From NCBI GenBank assembly GCA_029979265.1, contig JAPOHW010000001.1:124001-188000 (forward strand): a stretch of 64,000 bases of DNA, in the 5' to 3' direction. The DNA is from Actinomycetota bacterium (GTDB taxonomy: Bacteria > Actinomycetota > Acidimicrobiia > Acidimicrobiales > Aldehydirespiratoraceae). The position numbers and the translations under genes were made by a program. Of this stretch, positions 42,295 to 52,177 are shown piece by piece. The notes under the pieces are model-generated. The model was not told the DNA's origin. It did not search any database and saw only the letters and a list, made by a program, of their open reading frames with translations. The first letter of the stretch is position 1; every line of letters begins with the position of its first letter.

Positions 42295-43260
42295 ATGGCC
42301 GCGCTGACATCACCGGGGGAGTGGAGCTACGGCATCCAGCTCCCGATCCAAACCTTGACGCGTACGCTCGTCGATCCGTGGGAAGACGCAGCGACCGTGG
42401 CCGATCTCGTCACGATCGCCAAGACGGCCGACACAAACGGCTTCGGCTTCATCGGGGTGTGTGACCACATCGCCATTCCCGACAACGACTACGCCGCCAA
42501 CATGACGACCACCTGGTACGACACGGTGGCGACGCTGTCGTATCTCGCCGCCCATACAGCGACGACTCGGCTGCTGTCCGTCGTGCTGGTTGCGGCCTAC
42601 CGGCATCCGCTCGCAACGGCGAAAGCCTTCGGCACCCTCGACCATCTGTCGAGCGGCCGAGCGATCCTTGGCGTCGGTGCTGGTCACGTCGAGGCCGAGT
42701 TCGACGCGCTCGGGGTCGACTTCAGCACGCGGGGCAGGCGTCTCGACGAGACGATCGACGCAGTCCGGGGGGCGTTTGCCGACACGTACGTCAGCTATGA
42801 CGGCGAGTTCTTTTCCTATACGGACATGGGTGTGGCTCCCCGGCCTGTCCAGGCCGAGCTGCCGATCTGGGTCGGCGGTGCCGGGCCCGCCGCCTGGCGC
42901 CGCACGGGGGCGCGGGCCGATGGCTACATCCCGATGGGCCTGCCCAAGGCGCAGTATCCCGAGGCGATCGAGCGCATGCGGGAGGCGGCGGTGACGGCCG
43001 GTCGTCCGTCCGACGTGGCACTCGACATCGGCTACATGACGCCATGGGGTTACCTGCTCGGTGATCCGCCTGACGACGGCTCCATCGGGATGCACTGGTT
43101 GCAGGGGGGAGCCGAGGGGCTCGCCGAAGACATCCGTGCAGCCCGGGCCGTCGGCTGCAACGTGATGCATCTGAAGTTCCGTGCCCGTGACGCCGCCGAA
43201 TACGCCGACAGCCTGCTCGCGTTTCGCGAACAGGTCGTTCCCCTCGTGGACGAAGCGTGA
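42295..43260 (+). CDS. LLM-class F420-dependent oxidoreductase
   Basis: A 321-residue luciferase-like protein. Conserved parts are TIAKTADTNGFGFIGVCDHI, SVVLVAAYRHPLATAKAFGTLDHLS and GRAILGVGAGHVEAEFDALGV, then PIWVGGAGPAAWRR. These match the TIGR03619-like F420-dependent group of actinobacteria. The substrate is unknown. It precedes an alpha/beta hydrolase across a tandem repeat. Confidence 0.88.
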   Translation: MAALTSPGEWSYGIQLPIQTLTRTLVDPWEDAATVADLVTIAKTADTNGFGFIGVCDHIAIPDNDYAANMTTTWYDTVATLSYLAAHTATTRLLSVVLVAAYRHPLATAKAFGTLDHLSSGRAILGVGAGHVEAEFDALGVDFSTRGRRLDETIDAVRGAFADTYVSYDGEFFSYTDMGVAPRPVQAELPIWVGGAGPAAWRRTGARADGYIPMGLPKAQYPEAIERMREAAVTAGRPSDVALDIGYMTPWGYLLGDPPDDGSIGMHWLQGGAEGLAEDIRAARAVGCNVMHLKFRARDAAEYADSLLAFREQVVPLVDEA

Positions 43261-43270
43261 ACAGGACTGC

Positions 43271-43390
43271 TGACCAGGATGTGTGACCAGGATGTGTGAC
43301 CAGAACGTGTGACCAGAACGTGTGACCAGGATGCTTGCCCAGAATGTCTGACCAACCGTGTCTGACCAACCGTGTCTGACCAACCGTGTC
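43271..43390 (+). repeat. Intergenic tandem array of nine 13- and 14-bp units
   Basis: Six units of 13 bp (TGACCAGGATGTG, TGACCAGAACGTG and variants) run from 43271 to 43348, followed by three identical 14-bp units TGACCAACCGTGTC from 43349 to 43390. The array begins 11 bases after the LLM stop codon and ends 33 bases before the hydrolase start. Confidence 0.92.
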
Positions 43391-43422
43391 CAGCAACCAC
43401 GCCAGAGGGAGGTGCCGATCGG

Positions 43423-44271
43423 ATGGGGTTCGATCCGGCTGCCACGGAACTGACCCAGAGCTACGAGGTGCCGGGCTTTTCGCTTCGATGGGATGTGTGG
43501 GGCGATGCCCCCGGGCCGCCGTTGGTGCTGCTCCACGGCTACACAGGGTCGGTCCACGACTTCGCGCTGCACATCGAGGCGTTCGCCATCACGCGCCGCG
43601 TCTTCGCCATCGAGCATCGGGGACACGGACGCTCCTCGGGCTCGGGTGACCCTTCCACGTACACGGTCGATCACATCGTCGACGACACGGTCGCGTGGGT
43701 CCGGGACGTGGTGGCCATCGATGGTCAGCCGATCGACCTGCTCGGGCATTCGATGGGTGGCCGAATCGCCATGCGGTTTGCGCTGGCCCGCTGCGATCTG
43801 CTGCGGTCGCTGATCCTGATGGATACGACGGCGTGGGCATTCGGCGAGGAGCACGCCGAGCGGCGTGGCCTCGCGGTGGAGTTCCTCCGCTCGATCGAGC
43901 CCGGTCAGGTTCCACCCCGCACTCCGCGCTCGGCCGAAGACGACCTGATCGAGGCAGGTGTCCCGCAGGCGTGGATCGACGAGAAATGGGCGATCCGCGA
44001 CCAGATGGATCCGATGGCCCAGCGGGCCCTCGGGATCCAGTTGTTCGACAATCGCCTCGACCGGGTCGACCATCAGCTGGGCGACATCCCGTGCCCGACC
44101 ACGGTGATCGCCGGTGAGTTCGATGAGCCGTATGTCTCCCACGGTCCGCAGCTCGCCGAAGCCATTCCCGGCGGCCGGTTCGTCTGCATCGACGGGGCGT
44201 ACCACTCGCCCCAACTCACCCATGGGGTCCAGTGGCGAACCGCCGTCGAAGCGCACCTGGCCCGGCTCTGA
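43423..44271 (+). CDS. Alpha/beta hydrolase
   Basis: A 282-residue hydrolase. The oxyanion segment is LLHGYTGSV, the nucleophile is serine 110 in GHSMGG, the acid is probably the aspartate in AGEFDEP and the histidine that in DGAYHSPQLTH. The family includes meta-cleavage product hydrolases, esterases and lactonases. The ATG 43423 is preceded by GAGGGAGG, which excludes the in-frame ATG at 43372 inside the repeat array. The next gene starts 14 bases downstream. Confidence 0.9.
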   Translation: MGFDPAATELTQSYEVPGFSLRWDVWGDAPGPPLVLLHGYTGSVHDFALHIEAFAITRRVFAIEHRGHGRSSGSGDPSTYTVDHIVDDTVAWVRDVVAIDGQPIDLLGHSMGGRIAMRFALARCDLLRSLILMDTTAWAFGEEHAERRGLAVEFLRSIEPGQVPPRTPRSAEDDLIEAGVPQAWIDEKWAIRDQMDPMAQRALGIQLFDNRLDRVDHQLGDIPCPTTVIAGEFDEPYVSHGPQLAEAIPGGRFVCIDGAYHSPQLTHGVQWRTAVEAHLARL

Positions 44272-44285
44272 AGGACCCCGCTGGC

Positions 44286-45185
44286 ATGGCGCGCCGCAAC
44301 GACACCGGTGGATCGGCTCTGTGGTCGATTCCGGTTGTCGACACCATGATCGGCTTCGCCACTCCTCCCGGTGGCGTCGATCGGGAGCTTCCGCAGGTAC
44401 GGGCGACGATGCGGGGTGTCGAGCACACTGCCGAGTACCTGTATCGAGACATCCCGCCCGCCGCCGATTCGCCGGTTGCTGGGACGATCAGCGCCATGGA
44501 CCGGCACGGCATCGACATCGGGCTCGTCAACACGAACTCGTCGGTGGCGCTCGAAGCTGCCGCGATGCACCCGAATCGGTTCGTGCTCGAGACGCATGTC
44601 GGCGAACTGGGCACACCCTTCGACATCGTGGGTTCGGTCGAGCGGATCCGCACCGAGCACGAGGAGTTCGGCACGCGGGCGGTGTCGCTGTTTCCGGTCG
44701 GTCCAGTCCCACCGGTCCCGGTCGACTCGGCGGCTGCGTATCCGATCTATGCAACCTGCGTCGAGCTCGGTCTTGCGATGTTCGTCAATGCTGGCGTCCC
44801 TGGCCCGCGAGTGCCGATGGCGGCCCAGCACGTCGAGCAGTTCGATCGGGTCTGCTACGACTTCCCCGAGCTCACGATCGTCATGCGCCACGGCGCCGAG
44901 CCGTGGACCGACCTGGCCGTCAAGCTCATGGTGAAATGGCCGGGACTGCACTTCTCGACGTCGGCCTTTGCGCCCAAGCACTACCCGCCCGCAATCCTCG
45001 AGTACCTCAACACCCGTGGGGCTGAGAAGATCGTCTATGGGGGCTACTTCCCAATGGCCCTGACCCTCGACCGGATCTTCGCAGAACTCCACGGACTCGC
45101 AGCGAGCGGTCGTATCCGGCCCGATCGTTGGGAACCGTTCCTCAGCGGGAATGCCCGCCGGATACTCGGGATCGATGACGTCTAG
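44286..45185 (+). CDS. Amidohydrolase-related (PF04909-type) protein without the N-terminal HxH motif
   Basis: A 299-residue TIM-barrel protein. MDRHGIDIGLVNTNSSVALEAAAMHPNRF and VMRHGAEPWTDLAVKLM resemble amidohydrolase-2 proteins of the decarboxylase group. At the usual N-terminal metal site the sequence is VVDTMIGFA, with aspartate but no HxH, so metal binding may be changed or lost. It follows the alpha/beta hydrolase by 14 bases with GAAGGA upstream, probably in one operon. Confidence 0.72.
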   Translation: MARRNDTGGSALWSIPVVDTMIGFATPPGGVDRELPQVRATMRGVEHTAEYLYRDIPPAADSPVAGTISAMDRHGIDIGLVNTNSSVALEAAAMHPNRFVLETHVGELGTPFDIVGSVERIRTEHEEFGTRAVSLFPVGPVPPVPVDSAAAYPIYATCVELGLAMFVNAGVPGPRVPMAAQHVEQFDRVCYDFPELTIVMRHGAEPWTDLAVKLMVKWPGLHFSTSAFAPKHYPPAILEYLNTRGAEKIVYGGYFPMALTLDRIFAELHGLAASGRIRPDRWEPFLSGNARRILGIDDV

Positions 45186-45269
45186 CGATCATGGCGCGCA
45201 CCACCTACCGTCTCTCCACCGACCGTCTCCTTACCTGCCGTCTCTTCCGAGAAGCCCGGCCCTCTATGG

Positions 45270-45360
45270 CCAGCCCTGCTGGCCCAGCCTGTACACCCAG
45301 CCTGTACACCCAGCCTGCACGCCCAGCCCAGGATGACCAGCTCTCCATGACTAGCTCTCT

Positions 45361-45370
<10 letters not shown>
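45270..45370 (+). repeat. Two adjacent tandem arrays before an amidohydrolase gene
   Basis: CCCAGCCTGTACA (13 bp) is at 45283-45295 and 45296-45308, with variants at 45309-45321 and 45322-45334 and a weaker copy before. Then GACCAGCTCTCCAT and GACTAGCTCTCTAT (14 bp) run from 45335, and the next partial copy GACCAGCATG provides the start of the following gene. Confidence 0.85.
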
Positions 45371-46524
<1,154 letters not shown>

Positions 46525-46527
46525 GGT

Positions 46528-47553
46528 TCAGCCAGCTTTGATCTCGTCCATCACGCCGCGGTAGGCGTTGATGTCACCCTGGCCGGGCGCATAGAACGAG
46601 ATGCGGTCGACGATGTCGCCGTAGCGGTGGATCAGGCCCGGAGCGATCTCGTGCGGCTCGCCGACGACGGCGAACGCATTGAGGATCTCGTCGTCGATCA
46701 GGTCACCCATGCCGACCCAGTCACCCTGCTTGGACAGCGTGTTGAGGCGCGGTTGGAGGTCGGTCCAGCCGTGGTGTTCGAACACGACGGCGTAGGCGGG
46801 GGTCGAGCCGTAGAACGCAATCTGCTGTTTCGTTGCCGCCATGGCGGTTTCGAACTCTTGCTCGGTCTGCCCCGACACGACGAAGAACGGGCCGGAGATC
46901 ATGAAATCGTCCATCGACTTGCCGGCCCGCTCGCGCCCCTCGGCCAGTTTCGGGACGGTGACGTCTCGGAGGTACTGCTCGGTGGTGAAGCCGTGGGCGA
47001 TGAAACCGTCACAGACTTCCCCGGCGGTACGGGTCATCAGCTCACCGACACCGGCCAGCCAGATGTTGGGGACACCGTGGTCGGCCAGATCGGCCTTGTC
47101 GGGGGTGAAGAACGGCGTCATCAGGGTGTGGGTGTAGAACTCGCCCTTGAATCGCAGCGGCTCGCCGGTCAGCCAGGTGTCCCAGATGGCGCGGATGGCG
47201 GAGATCATTTCCTTGGCCCGAGCGGCCGGCTTGCTCCACTCCATCGAGAAGCGCTTGGTGATGTGGGGCTTGATCTGAGTACCGAGACCGAGGTTGAAGC
47301 GGCCGTCACTCATCGCCTGGAGATCCCAGCCAAGGTTGGCGAGCAGCATCGGGTTTCGGGCGAAGGCAACGGCGATCGATGTTCCGAGTTCGAGTTTCTC
47401 GGTGTGTTCGGCGGCGAGCACCAGGGGCAGGAACGGGTCGTGGCTCGTCTCGGCCGTCCAGATGCCGTCGTACCCGGCGGCTTCCTGTGCCTTTGCGTTG
47501 GCGACGATCTTGTCGATGTTCGAGCCGAGCCCGAGGCCTCCGTCTACTTTCAT
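46528..47553 (-). CDS. LLM-class F420-dependent oxidoreductase
   Basis: A 341-residue luciferase-like protein of the TIGR03617 kind. It shows AKAQEAAGYDGIWTAETSHDPFLPL, TSIAVAFARNPMLLANLGWDLQ and GRFNLGLGTQIKPHI, which are very typical. The reaction is F420-linked; substrate unknown. Its ATG overlaps the stop of the MFS gene upstream (ATGA), so enzyme and transporter are probably expressed together. Confidence 0.9.
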   Translation of the reverse strand: MKVDGGLGLGSNIDKIVANAKAQEAAGYDGIWTAETSHDPFLPLVLAAEHTEKLELGTSIAVAFARNPMLLANLGWDLQAMSDGRFNLGLGTQIKPHITKRFSMEWSKPAARAKEMISAIRAIWDTWLTGEPLRFKGEFYTHTLMTPFFTPDKADLADHGVPNIWLAGVGELMTRTAGEVCDGFIAHGFTTEQYLRDVTVPKLAEGRERAGKSMDDFMISGPFFVVSGQTEQEFETAMAATKQQIAFYGSTPAYAVVFEHHGWTDLQPRLNTLSKQGDWVGMGDLIDDEILNAFAVVGEPHEIAPGLIHRYGDIVDRISFYAPGQGDINAYRGVMDEIKAG

Positions 47554-49133
47554 GCGATGGTGTCTAGCACCGGTGGCCCGATGACGCAGAACCCCGGCGG
47601 CGGGCGTTGCAGCCCGCTGGCGACGCCATCATCCGGAGCAACGGTCCCCACCGACAGCGCAGCGGCCACGCCTGCTGCAGCAAGGGTCACGCCGACGCCG
47701 GCCGGGACGATCGGGAGGCCCTTCCCGCTGGAAATGGGAGGCTCGGGCACTGGCGACTCGTCGATGAGGAGGTGGAGCACCATTCCCGTCACGCCGAGTG
47801 CCACCCCGATCCACCAGATGCCCAGGTAGGAGTCGGTGGCGTCGAGCAGCTCGCCACCGAGAAAGGCGCCGGTGAACGATCCGATCTGATGTGACAGGAA
47901 CACGATGCCGAACAGTGCACCGGCATGGGTCGGACCGAACTGTTGGGTGACGATCGCCGAGGTCATCGGCACGGTCGCTAGCCACAACAACCCCATCGCG
48001 ATGCCGAAGGTGATGGTCGAGGCGGCACTCAGCGGCACGAGCAGGTAGGCAGCGATGACCACGGCTCGCAGGCCGTAGATCCAGGCGAGCACCGTGGTGA
48101 ACCGTATTCGTTGACCGAGCACGCCGACGATCAGTGAGCCGGCGATGTTGAACAAGCCGATCAGCGCCAGTCCCGTCGAGGCGGTGGCGCTGCTGAGTCC
48201 GCCGTCTTGGGCATAGCCGGGCAGGAAGATCCCGATCGAGGTGACGTGGAAGCCGCAGACGAAGAAGGCACCGTTGAGCAGCAGGTACGAGCGGCTGTGG
48301 CTCGCCCGCCGAAGTTCGTCGCGCAGCGTGCGGGCCGACCCGGCACCGTGGTGGCCCACGATCGGGGGCGCGTCAGTGTGGCTGCTGTCGTTGTTGGTGC
48401 TCTCCGGGGTGTTCACCGCAACGCTGGCGATGAAGGGCGAAACGAGGACGATCAGCCCGGCAACCACGGCGAGCAGGACCAGCGTGTCGGACCAGTCGGT
48501 GCGGTTGAGGTGCCACTGGGTGACGGGCACGAGCACGAACTGTCCGAGTGAACCGACCGCCGAGACGATGCCGAGGTTGAGGCTGCGCCTCTCGGGTGGT
48601 GAGATCTTGCCGACGGTCGACAAGACCACGGCGAAGCTGGCAGCTCCGATCGCAACACCGGTGACGAAGCCACCAGACAGCAGCACTGCGGTCGGTGAAC
48701 TGGCCTGCGACAGTAGGAGCAGCGAGAATGCGTAGAGCACACCGCCCACAGCGAGGGTTCGTGTCGGGCCGAATCGGTCGGAGGCAGCACCGGCGAGCGG
48801 CTGGGAGAATCCCCACAGGAGGTTCTGGACCGCAACCGCGATGGCGATCGAGCCGGTCTGGGTGTCGAGGCCTTCAGCGATGGGTTCGAGGAGGATGCCG
48901 AACGTCGATCGCACACCCAGGCTGATGGAAGTGATCGCACCGCCCGCGATGAGCGCAACCCACAGGGGAAAGCGGCTGCGATGGGTCGCCGCGGGGGCGG
49001 TTTCAGGGGCCGATACAGGGGCAGTTCCAGGGGCCGCTACGGAGTCGGTTCTGGGGGCCCCTTCGGGGGCAGCTCCGGAGGCAGTCCCGGGGGCCGCTTC
49101 GGGGGCCGATACGGGGTCCGACTCTGTCGTCAT
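47550..49133 (-). CDS. MFS transporter with Ala/Pro-rich N-terminal tail
   Basis: A 527-residue membrane protein of about 12 helices. It resembles the oxalate/monocarboxylate or OFA-like group (GGAITSISLGVRSTFGILLEPIAEGLD, FSQPLAGAASDRFGPTRTLAVGG as motif A). The first ~50 residues are a low-complexity run of A, P, E, T and S encoded by imperfect 6- to 18-bp repeats at 48985-49130. A further hydrophobic helix and a cysteine-containing tail end the protein. It is linked by ATGA overlaps both to the MFS gene before it and the LLM gene after it. Confidence 0.87.
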   Translation of the reverse strand: MTTESDPVSAPEAAPGTASGAAPEGAPRTDSVAAPGTAPVSAPETAPAATHRSRFPLWVALIAGGAITSISLGVRSTFGILLEPIAEGLDTQTGSIAIAVAVQNLLWGFSQPLAGAASDRFGPTRTLAVGGVLYAFSLLLLSQASSPTAVLLSGGFVTGVAIGAASFAVVLSTVGKISPPERRSLNLGIVSAVGSLGQFVLVPVTQWHLNRTDWSDTLVLLAVVAGLIVLVSPFIASVAVNTPESTNNDSSHTDAPPIVGHHGAGSARTLRDELRRASHSRSYLLLNGAFFVCGFHVTSIGIFLPGYAQDGGLSSATASTGLALIGLFNIAGSLIVGVLGQRIRFTTVLAWIYGLRAVVIAAYLLVPLSAASTITFGIAMGLLWLATVPMTSAIVTQQFGPTHAGALFGIVFLSHQIGSFTGAFLGGELLDATDSYLGIWWIGVALGVTGMVLHLLIDESPVPEPPISSGKGLPIVPAGVGVTLAAAGVAAALSVGTVAPDDGVASGLQRPPPGFCVIGPPVLDTIA

Positions 49134-50431
49134 GGCCGACGCAGTCGGGGTCGTCGGGTCGATCGTGCCTGCGTGATCGGGTCGAGTTGATCGGCCTGAT
49201 CCGAGCCGGAGTCCGATGCCTCGAGGGCCTTGCGGTGGCCACCACGGAGCCAGAAGTCGATGCCGAGCCACATGGCGATCGCCGTGAAGATCAGCATGCC
49301 GACTGCGCCGGTCGTGTAGGCCGCCGCGCGCCCTTGCTCCTCGTAGATGGTGGCGATCACCACGGCGGTGATGCCGCCGGCGAGCGCCTGGGTTGCGCCG
49401 ATCAGGCCCTGTGCGCCTGATTGACGTTCCTCGGGTACCGCCATCGCAACAGCCACACCAGAGGCCGAGACGGTGAGGCCATCGGTGAGTGCGTGCCCCA
49501 TCGTGAACACGAAGATCCACTCGCCCGACGGCAGTTGGCCGTACGCCGCCATGAAGAATGCTCCGGCGATCAGTCCGAGTCCACCGACCTTGAACGGGCC
49601 GACCCGCTGGCTGAGGCGACCGCTGAACGGACCGAAGACGACGAGCGGAATCGCGAAGAGGGTGATGCCGAGGTTCGACATCCAGTCGGCGGTGCCGAGG
49701 TCTTCGTGCACGACGTCCCAGAGGGCATCGAACGCGCCGATCATCAAGAACAAGCCGCCGCCCATCACGACGGCACCGGCGACAACCCGGGAACCCAGAA
49801 GGTCGAAGGCGAGTCGTTGACCGCTGGTGTCGATTGTCTCCTCGACGTGGAACGACTCTGCGATGGCGAGCAATCCCAGGGTGGCTGCGGCGACGACGAC
49901 GTACGGTGCAGCAAGCCCAAACGGACCGACGAGCACGGCCGACAGGGCCGGACCCATGGCAAAGCCGAAGACGTCGGCGCTGAGCAGTCGTCCCAGGTTC
50001 TCGCCGAGGTTCTCCGGGTCGGCGAGGATCACGATGCGGCGGATCGCCGGAATCGCCATGCCGATGCCGAGGCCGGAGATGACCCGTCCGGCCAGCAGCA
50101 CCCCGAGGCTCTCACCGAATCCGAGCATGAGGATGCCGACGATGTTGAGCAGCACGCCGGCCCTGATCAGGTTGCGGGCATGGCCTCGGTCACCGATCGG
50201 TGCGATCAGGGTCTGGGCGAAGAAGGCCACGATGAACCCGAGGCCGATCAGCCAGCCGATGGAGGTCTCGCTGATGCCGTAGGCGTCGCGATAGTCGGCG
50301 ACGACCGTGAACAGCACGCCATAGCCGGAGGCGAGCAACGCCGACAGTCCGCCAAAGATCCAGGAAGGCGAGATCGGTCGACGATGCTCGGATTGCTGCC
50401 GTTGCGCGGACGGATTCACGGCGGCAGACAT
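49130..50431 (-). CDS. MFS transporter
   Basis: A 433-residue membrane protein with about 12 helices. Motif A is AQTLIAPIGDRGHARNLIRAG, helix 4 reads AGRVISGLGIGMAIPAIRR and the C-terminal half has a motif-A-like SGRLSQRVGPFKVGG. It looks like a small-molecule exporter or sugar/drug transporter. It is the first gene of a translationally coupled MFS-MFS-LLM run. TAGAGT lies 6 bases before ATG 50431. Confidence 0.88.
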   Translation of the reverse strand: MSAAVNPSAQRQQSEHRRPISPSWIFGGLSALLASGYGVLFTVVADYRDAYGISETSIGWLIGLGFIVAFFAQTLIAPIGDRGHARNLIRAGVLLNIVGILMLGFGESLGVLLAGRVISGLGIGMAIPAIRRIVILADPENLGENLGRLLSADVFGFAMGPALSAVLVGPFGLAAPYVVVAAATLGLLAIAESFHVEETIDTSGQRLAFDLLGSRVVAGAVVMGGGLFLMIGAFDALWDVVHEDLGTADWMSNLGITLFAIPLVVFGPFSGRLSQRVGPFKVGGLGLIAGAFFMAAYGQLPSGEWIFVFTMGHALTDGLTVSASGVAVAMAVPEERQSGAQGLIGATQALAGGITAVVIATIYEEQGRAAAYTTGAVGMLIFTAIAMWLGIDFWLRGGHRKALEASDSGSDQADQLDPITQARSTRRPRLRRP

Positions 50432-50437
50432 TCCGGG

Positions 50438-50443
50438 ACTCTA
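50438..50443 (-). promoter_or_regulatory. -10 element of probable leaderless promoter for the MFS-MFS-LLM run
   Basis: TAGAGT on the minus strand, 6 bases before ATG 50431. Confidence 0.5.
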
Positions 50444-50515
50444 GGCGGGGGTGTCGCGACGACGATATTCGGCAGGCGTGGTAGCTCAGCCGCAGGCGGT
50501 AGCCCCGCTGCCGTG

Positions 50516-52102
50516 TTATGCCTGAGCCTCGGCCTCAGTCTCAGGCTCAGTCTCGGTCTCAGTCTCGGCCTCGGCGTCGGCGAGGGCGGTGGTGGTGCGC
50601 AGTTCGAGTTCGGGCAGGAACCAGGCACTCACACAGAACAGGGCGATGACGGGAACCGCCGACCACATGATCATGTTGGTGGCTACGGCAACAGCGTCTT
50701 CGACGGCCACTCGCAAGGTCGGTTCGAGGGCCTGGATGTCTTCGGGGGTCGAGAGGAGGTCGTCGACGTCGATCGCCCCCCGCTCGGTGGCGGCGAGTCC
50801 GCCGAGTTCGCGATTGATCGTGGAGGTGAGAAGCGCCCCGAGCGCGCCGACACCGATGGTCGAGCCGAGTGATCGGAAGAAGTTGATGGCGGCTGTGCCT
50901 GCGCCGAGGTCGACGAGGGTGAGCGAGTTCTGGGTCGCTGTGGTCATCGTCGGATAGATGATGCCCATCGCAAATCCGGCGACGACGAGCCAGGGCATGG
51001 CGTCGTAGATCGAACTGTCGACGTCGAAGGTGGTGAAGCCGAAGGTGGTCACCAGGGTGAGCACGGGTGCGGTGAGGATGAGCCAGCGGTAGCGGCCGGT
51101 GTCGGAGATGACGCGGCCGGCGAACCAAGATCCCACCGGCACGCACAGTGTGGAGGCGGCGAGGACGAGTCCAGCGGTAGTGGGCGCTTCGCCGAGCGAG
51201 ACCTGGAAGAACAGGGGGAGGAACGAGAAGCTCGCCATGCCGACGACGCCGTAGGTGAAGTTTCCCCAGGTGAGGATGGCGAAGGTGCGATTGCCGAAGA
51301 GTCGCATCGGCAGCACCGGCTCGGATGCTCGTTGTTCCCACCAGATGAACAGCGCAGTGGAAGCGATCGACCAGCCCAGCAGCGAAACGATGAGCGGCGC
51401 CCCCCAGCCGTATGCGCCGTCGCCACCGCCGAGTGCCACGCCGATGACGAGGGCAGTCACACCGGAGACGAGGATCGCGGAACCGAGCAGGTCGAGATCG
51501 CGAACCCGCGATGGCAGCCGGAAGGTGAGGTTGACGTGGATGATCGCGATGGTGACGAGCCCGAGGGGCACGTTGACGAGGAAGATCCACCGCCAGCTGG
51601 CGACATCGACGAACACGCCCCCGATCACCGGCCCGGCAAGGGCTGACGCCGCAAAATTCATCGTGTAATAGCCCATGTACCGCCCGCGTTCGCGGGGCGA
51701 GAAGATGTCGCCGATCACGATGAACCCCATCGCCATCAGCCCGCCGCCACCGATGCCTTGCAGCCCTCGTGAAACCACGAGCTGCCACATGGTCTGGCTG
51801 ACCGCCGCCATCACCGAGGTGACGATGAAGATCGCGAGTGCCGCTTCGGTGAGGGCACGACGCCCGTAGATGTCGGACAGCTTGCCGTACAGCGGTGTGG
51901 CTGCGACCGAGCCGAGCAGGTAGGCGGTGAGCACCCACGGCAGCTGGTCGATCCCACCGAGTTCGCCTGCGATCGTGGGCAGCGCAGTCGAGACCGCCGT
52001 GCTGTCGAGCGACGACAGGAAGGTTGCCGTCATCATCCCGCCGAAGATCAGGAGAGTCTGACGCCGGTCGGGCAGGTTCGTCGGGGTAGCGGTCTCGGTG
52101 AT
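50516..52102 (-). CDS. DHA2-family multidrug MFS transporter (EmrB/QacA-like), probable ATC start
   Basis: A 14-helix drug exporter with TM1 signature LSSLDSTAVSTALPTI, motif A GKLSDIYGRRALTEA, and RGLQGIGGGGLMAMGFIVIGD, followed by motif C GPVIGGVFVDVASWRWIF. It ends in an acidic tail (ETETETEPETEAEAQA) encoded by hexamer repeats. The first ATG (52036) falls inside TM1. The frame continues upstream for 22 codons to ATC 52102, adding TETATPTNLPDRRQTLLIFGG, a normal cytosolic start for this family; an in-frame TAG lies four codons before the ATC. No ATG, GTG or TTG is available, and TAGCCT lies 6 bases before the ATC. A conservative annotation would be 50516-52036. Confidence 0.85.
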   Translation of the reverse strand: MTETATPTNLPDRRQTLLIFGGMMTATFLSSLDSTAVSTALPTIAGELGGIDQLPWVLTAYLLGSVAATPLYGKLSDIYGRRALTEAALAIFIVTSVMAAVSQTMWQLVVSRGLQGIGGGGLMAMGFIVIGDIFSPRERGRYMGYYTMNFAASALAGPVIGGVFVDVASWRWIFLVNVPLGLVTIAIIHVNLTFRLPSRVRDLDLLGSAILVSGVTALVIGVALGGGDGAYGWGAPLIVSLLGWSIASTALFIWWEQRASEPVLPMRLFGNRTFAILTWGNFTYGVVGMASFSFLPLFFQVSLGEAPTTAGLVLAASTLCVPVGSWFAGRVISDTGRYRWLILTAPVLTLVTTFGFTTFDVDSSIYDAMPWLVVAGFAMGIIYPTMTTATQNSLTLVDLGAGTAAINFFRSLGSTIGVGALGALLTSTINRELGGLAATERGAIDVDDLLSTPEDIQALEPTLRVAVEDAVAVATNMIMWSAVPVIALFCVSAWFLPELELRTTTALADAEAETETETEPETEAEAQA

Positions 52103-52108
52103 CGGGCG

Positions 52109-52114
52109 AGGCTA
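52109..52114 (-). promoter_or_regulatory. -10 element of probable leaderless promoter with ATC start
   Basis: TAGCCT on the minus strand, 6 bases before ATC 52102. It is the same hexamer and nearly the same spacing as before the helicase start at 12373. Confidence 0.45.
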
Positions 52115-52177
52115 CGCGGGGTTGGTGTCGAGTACCGCTTCCGTGGCGAGGCTCAACCGCCCGCCATCGCGTCGAAC

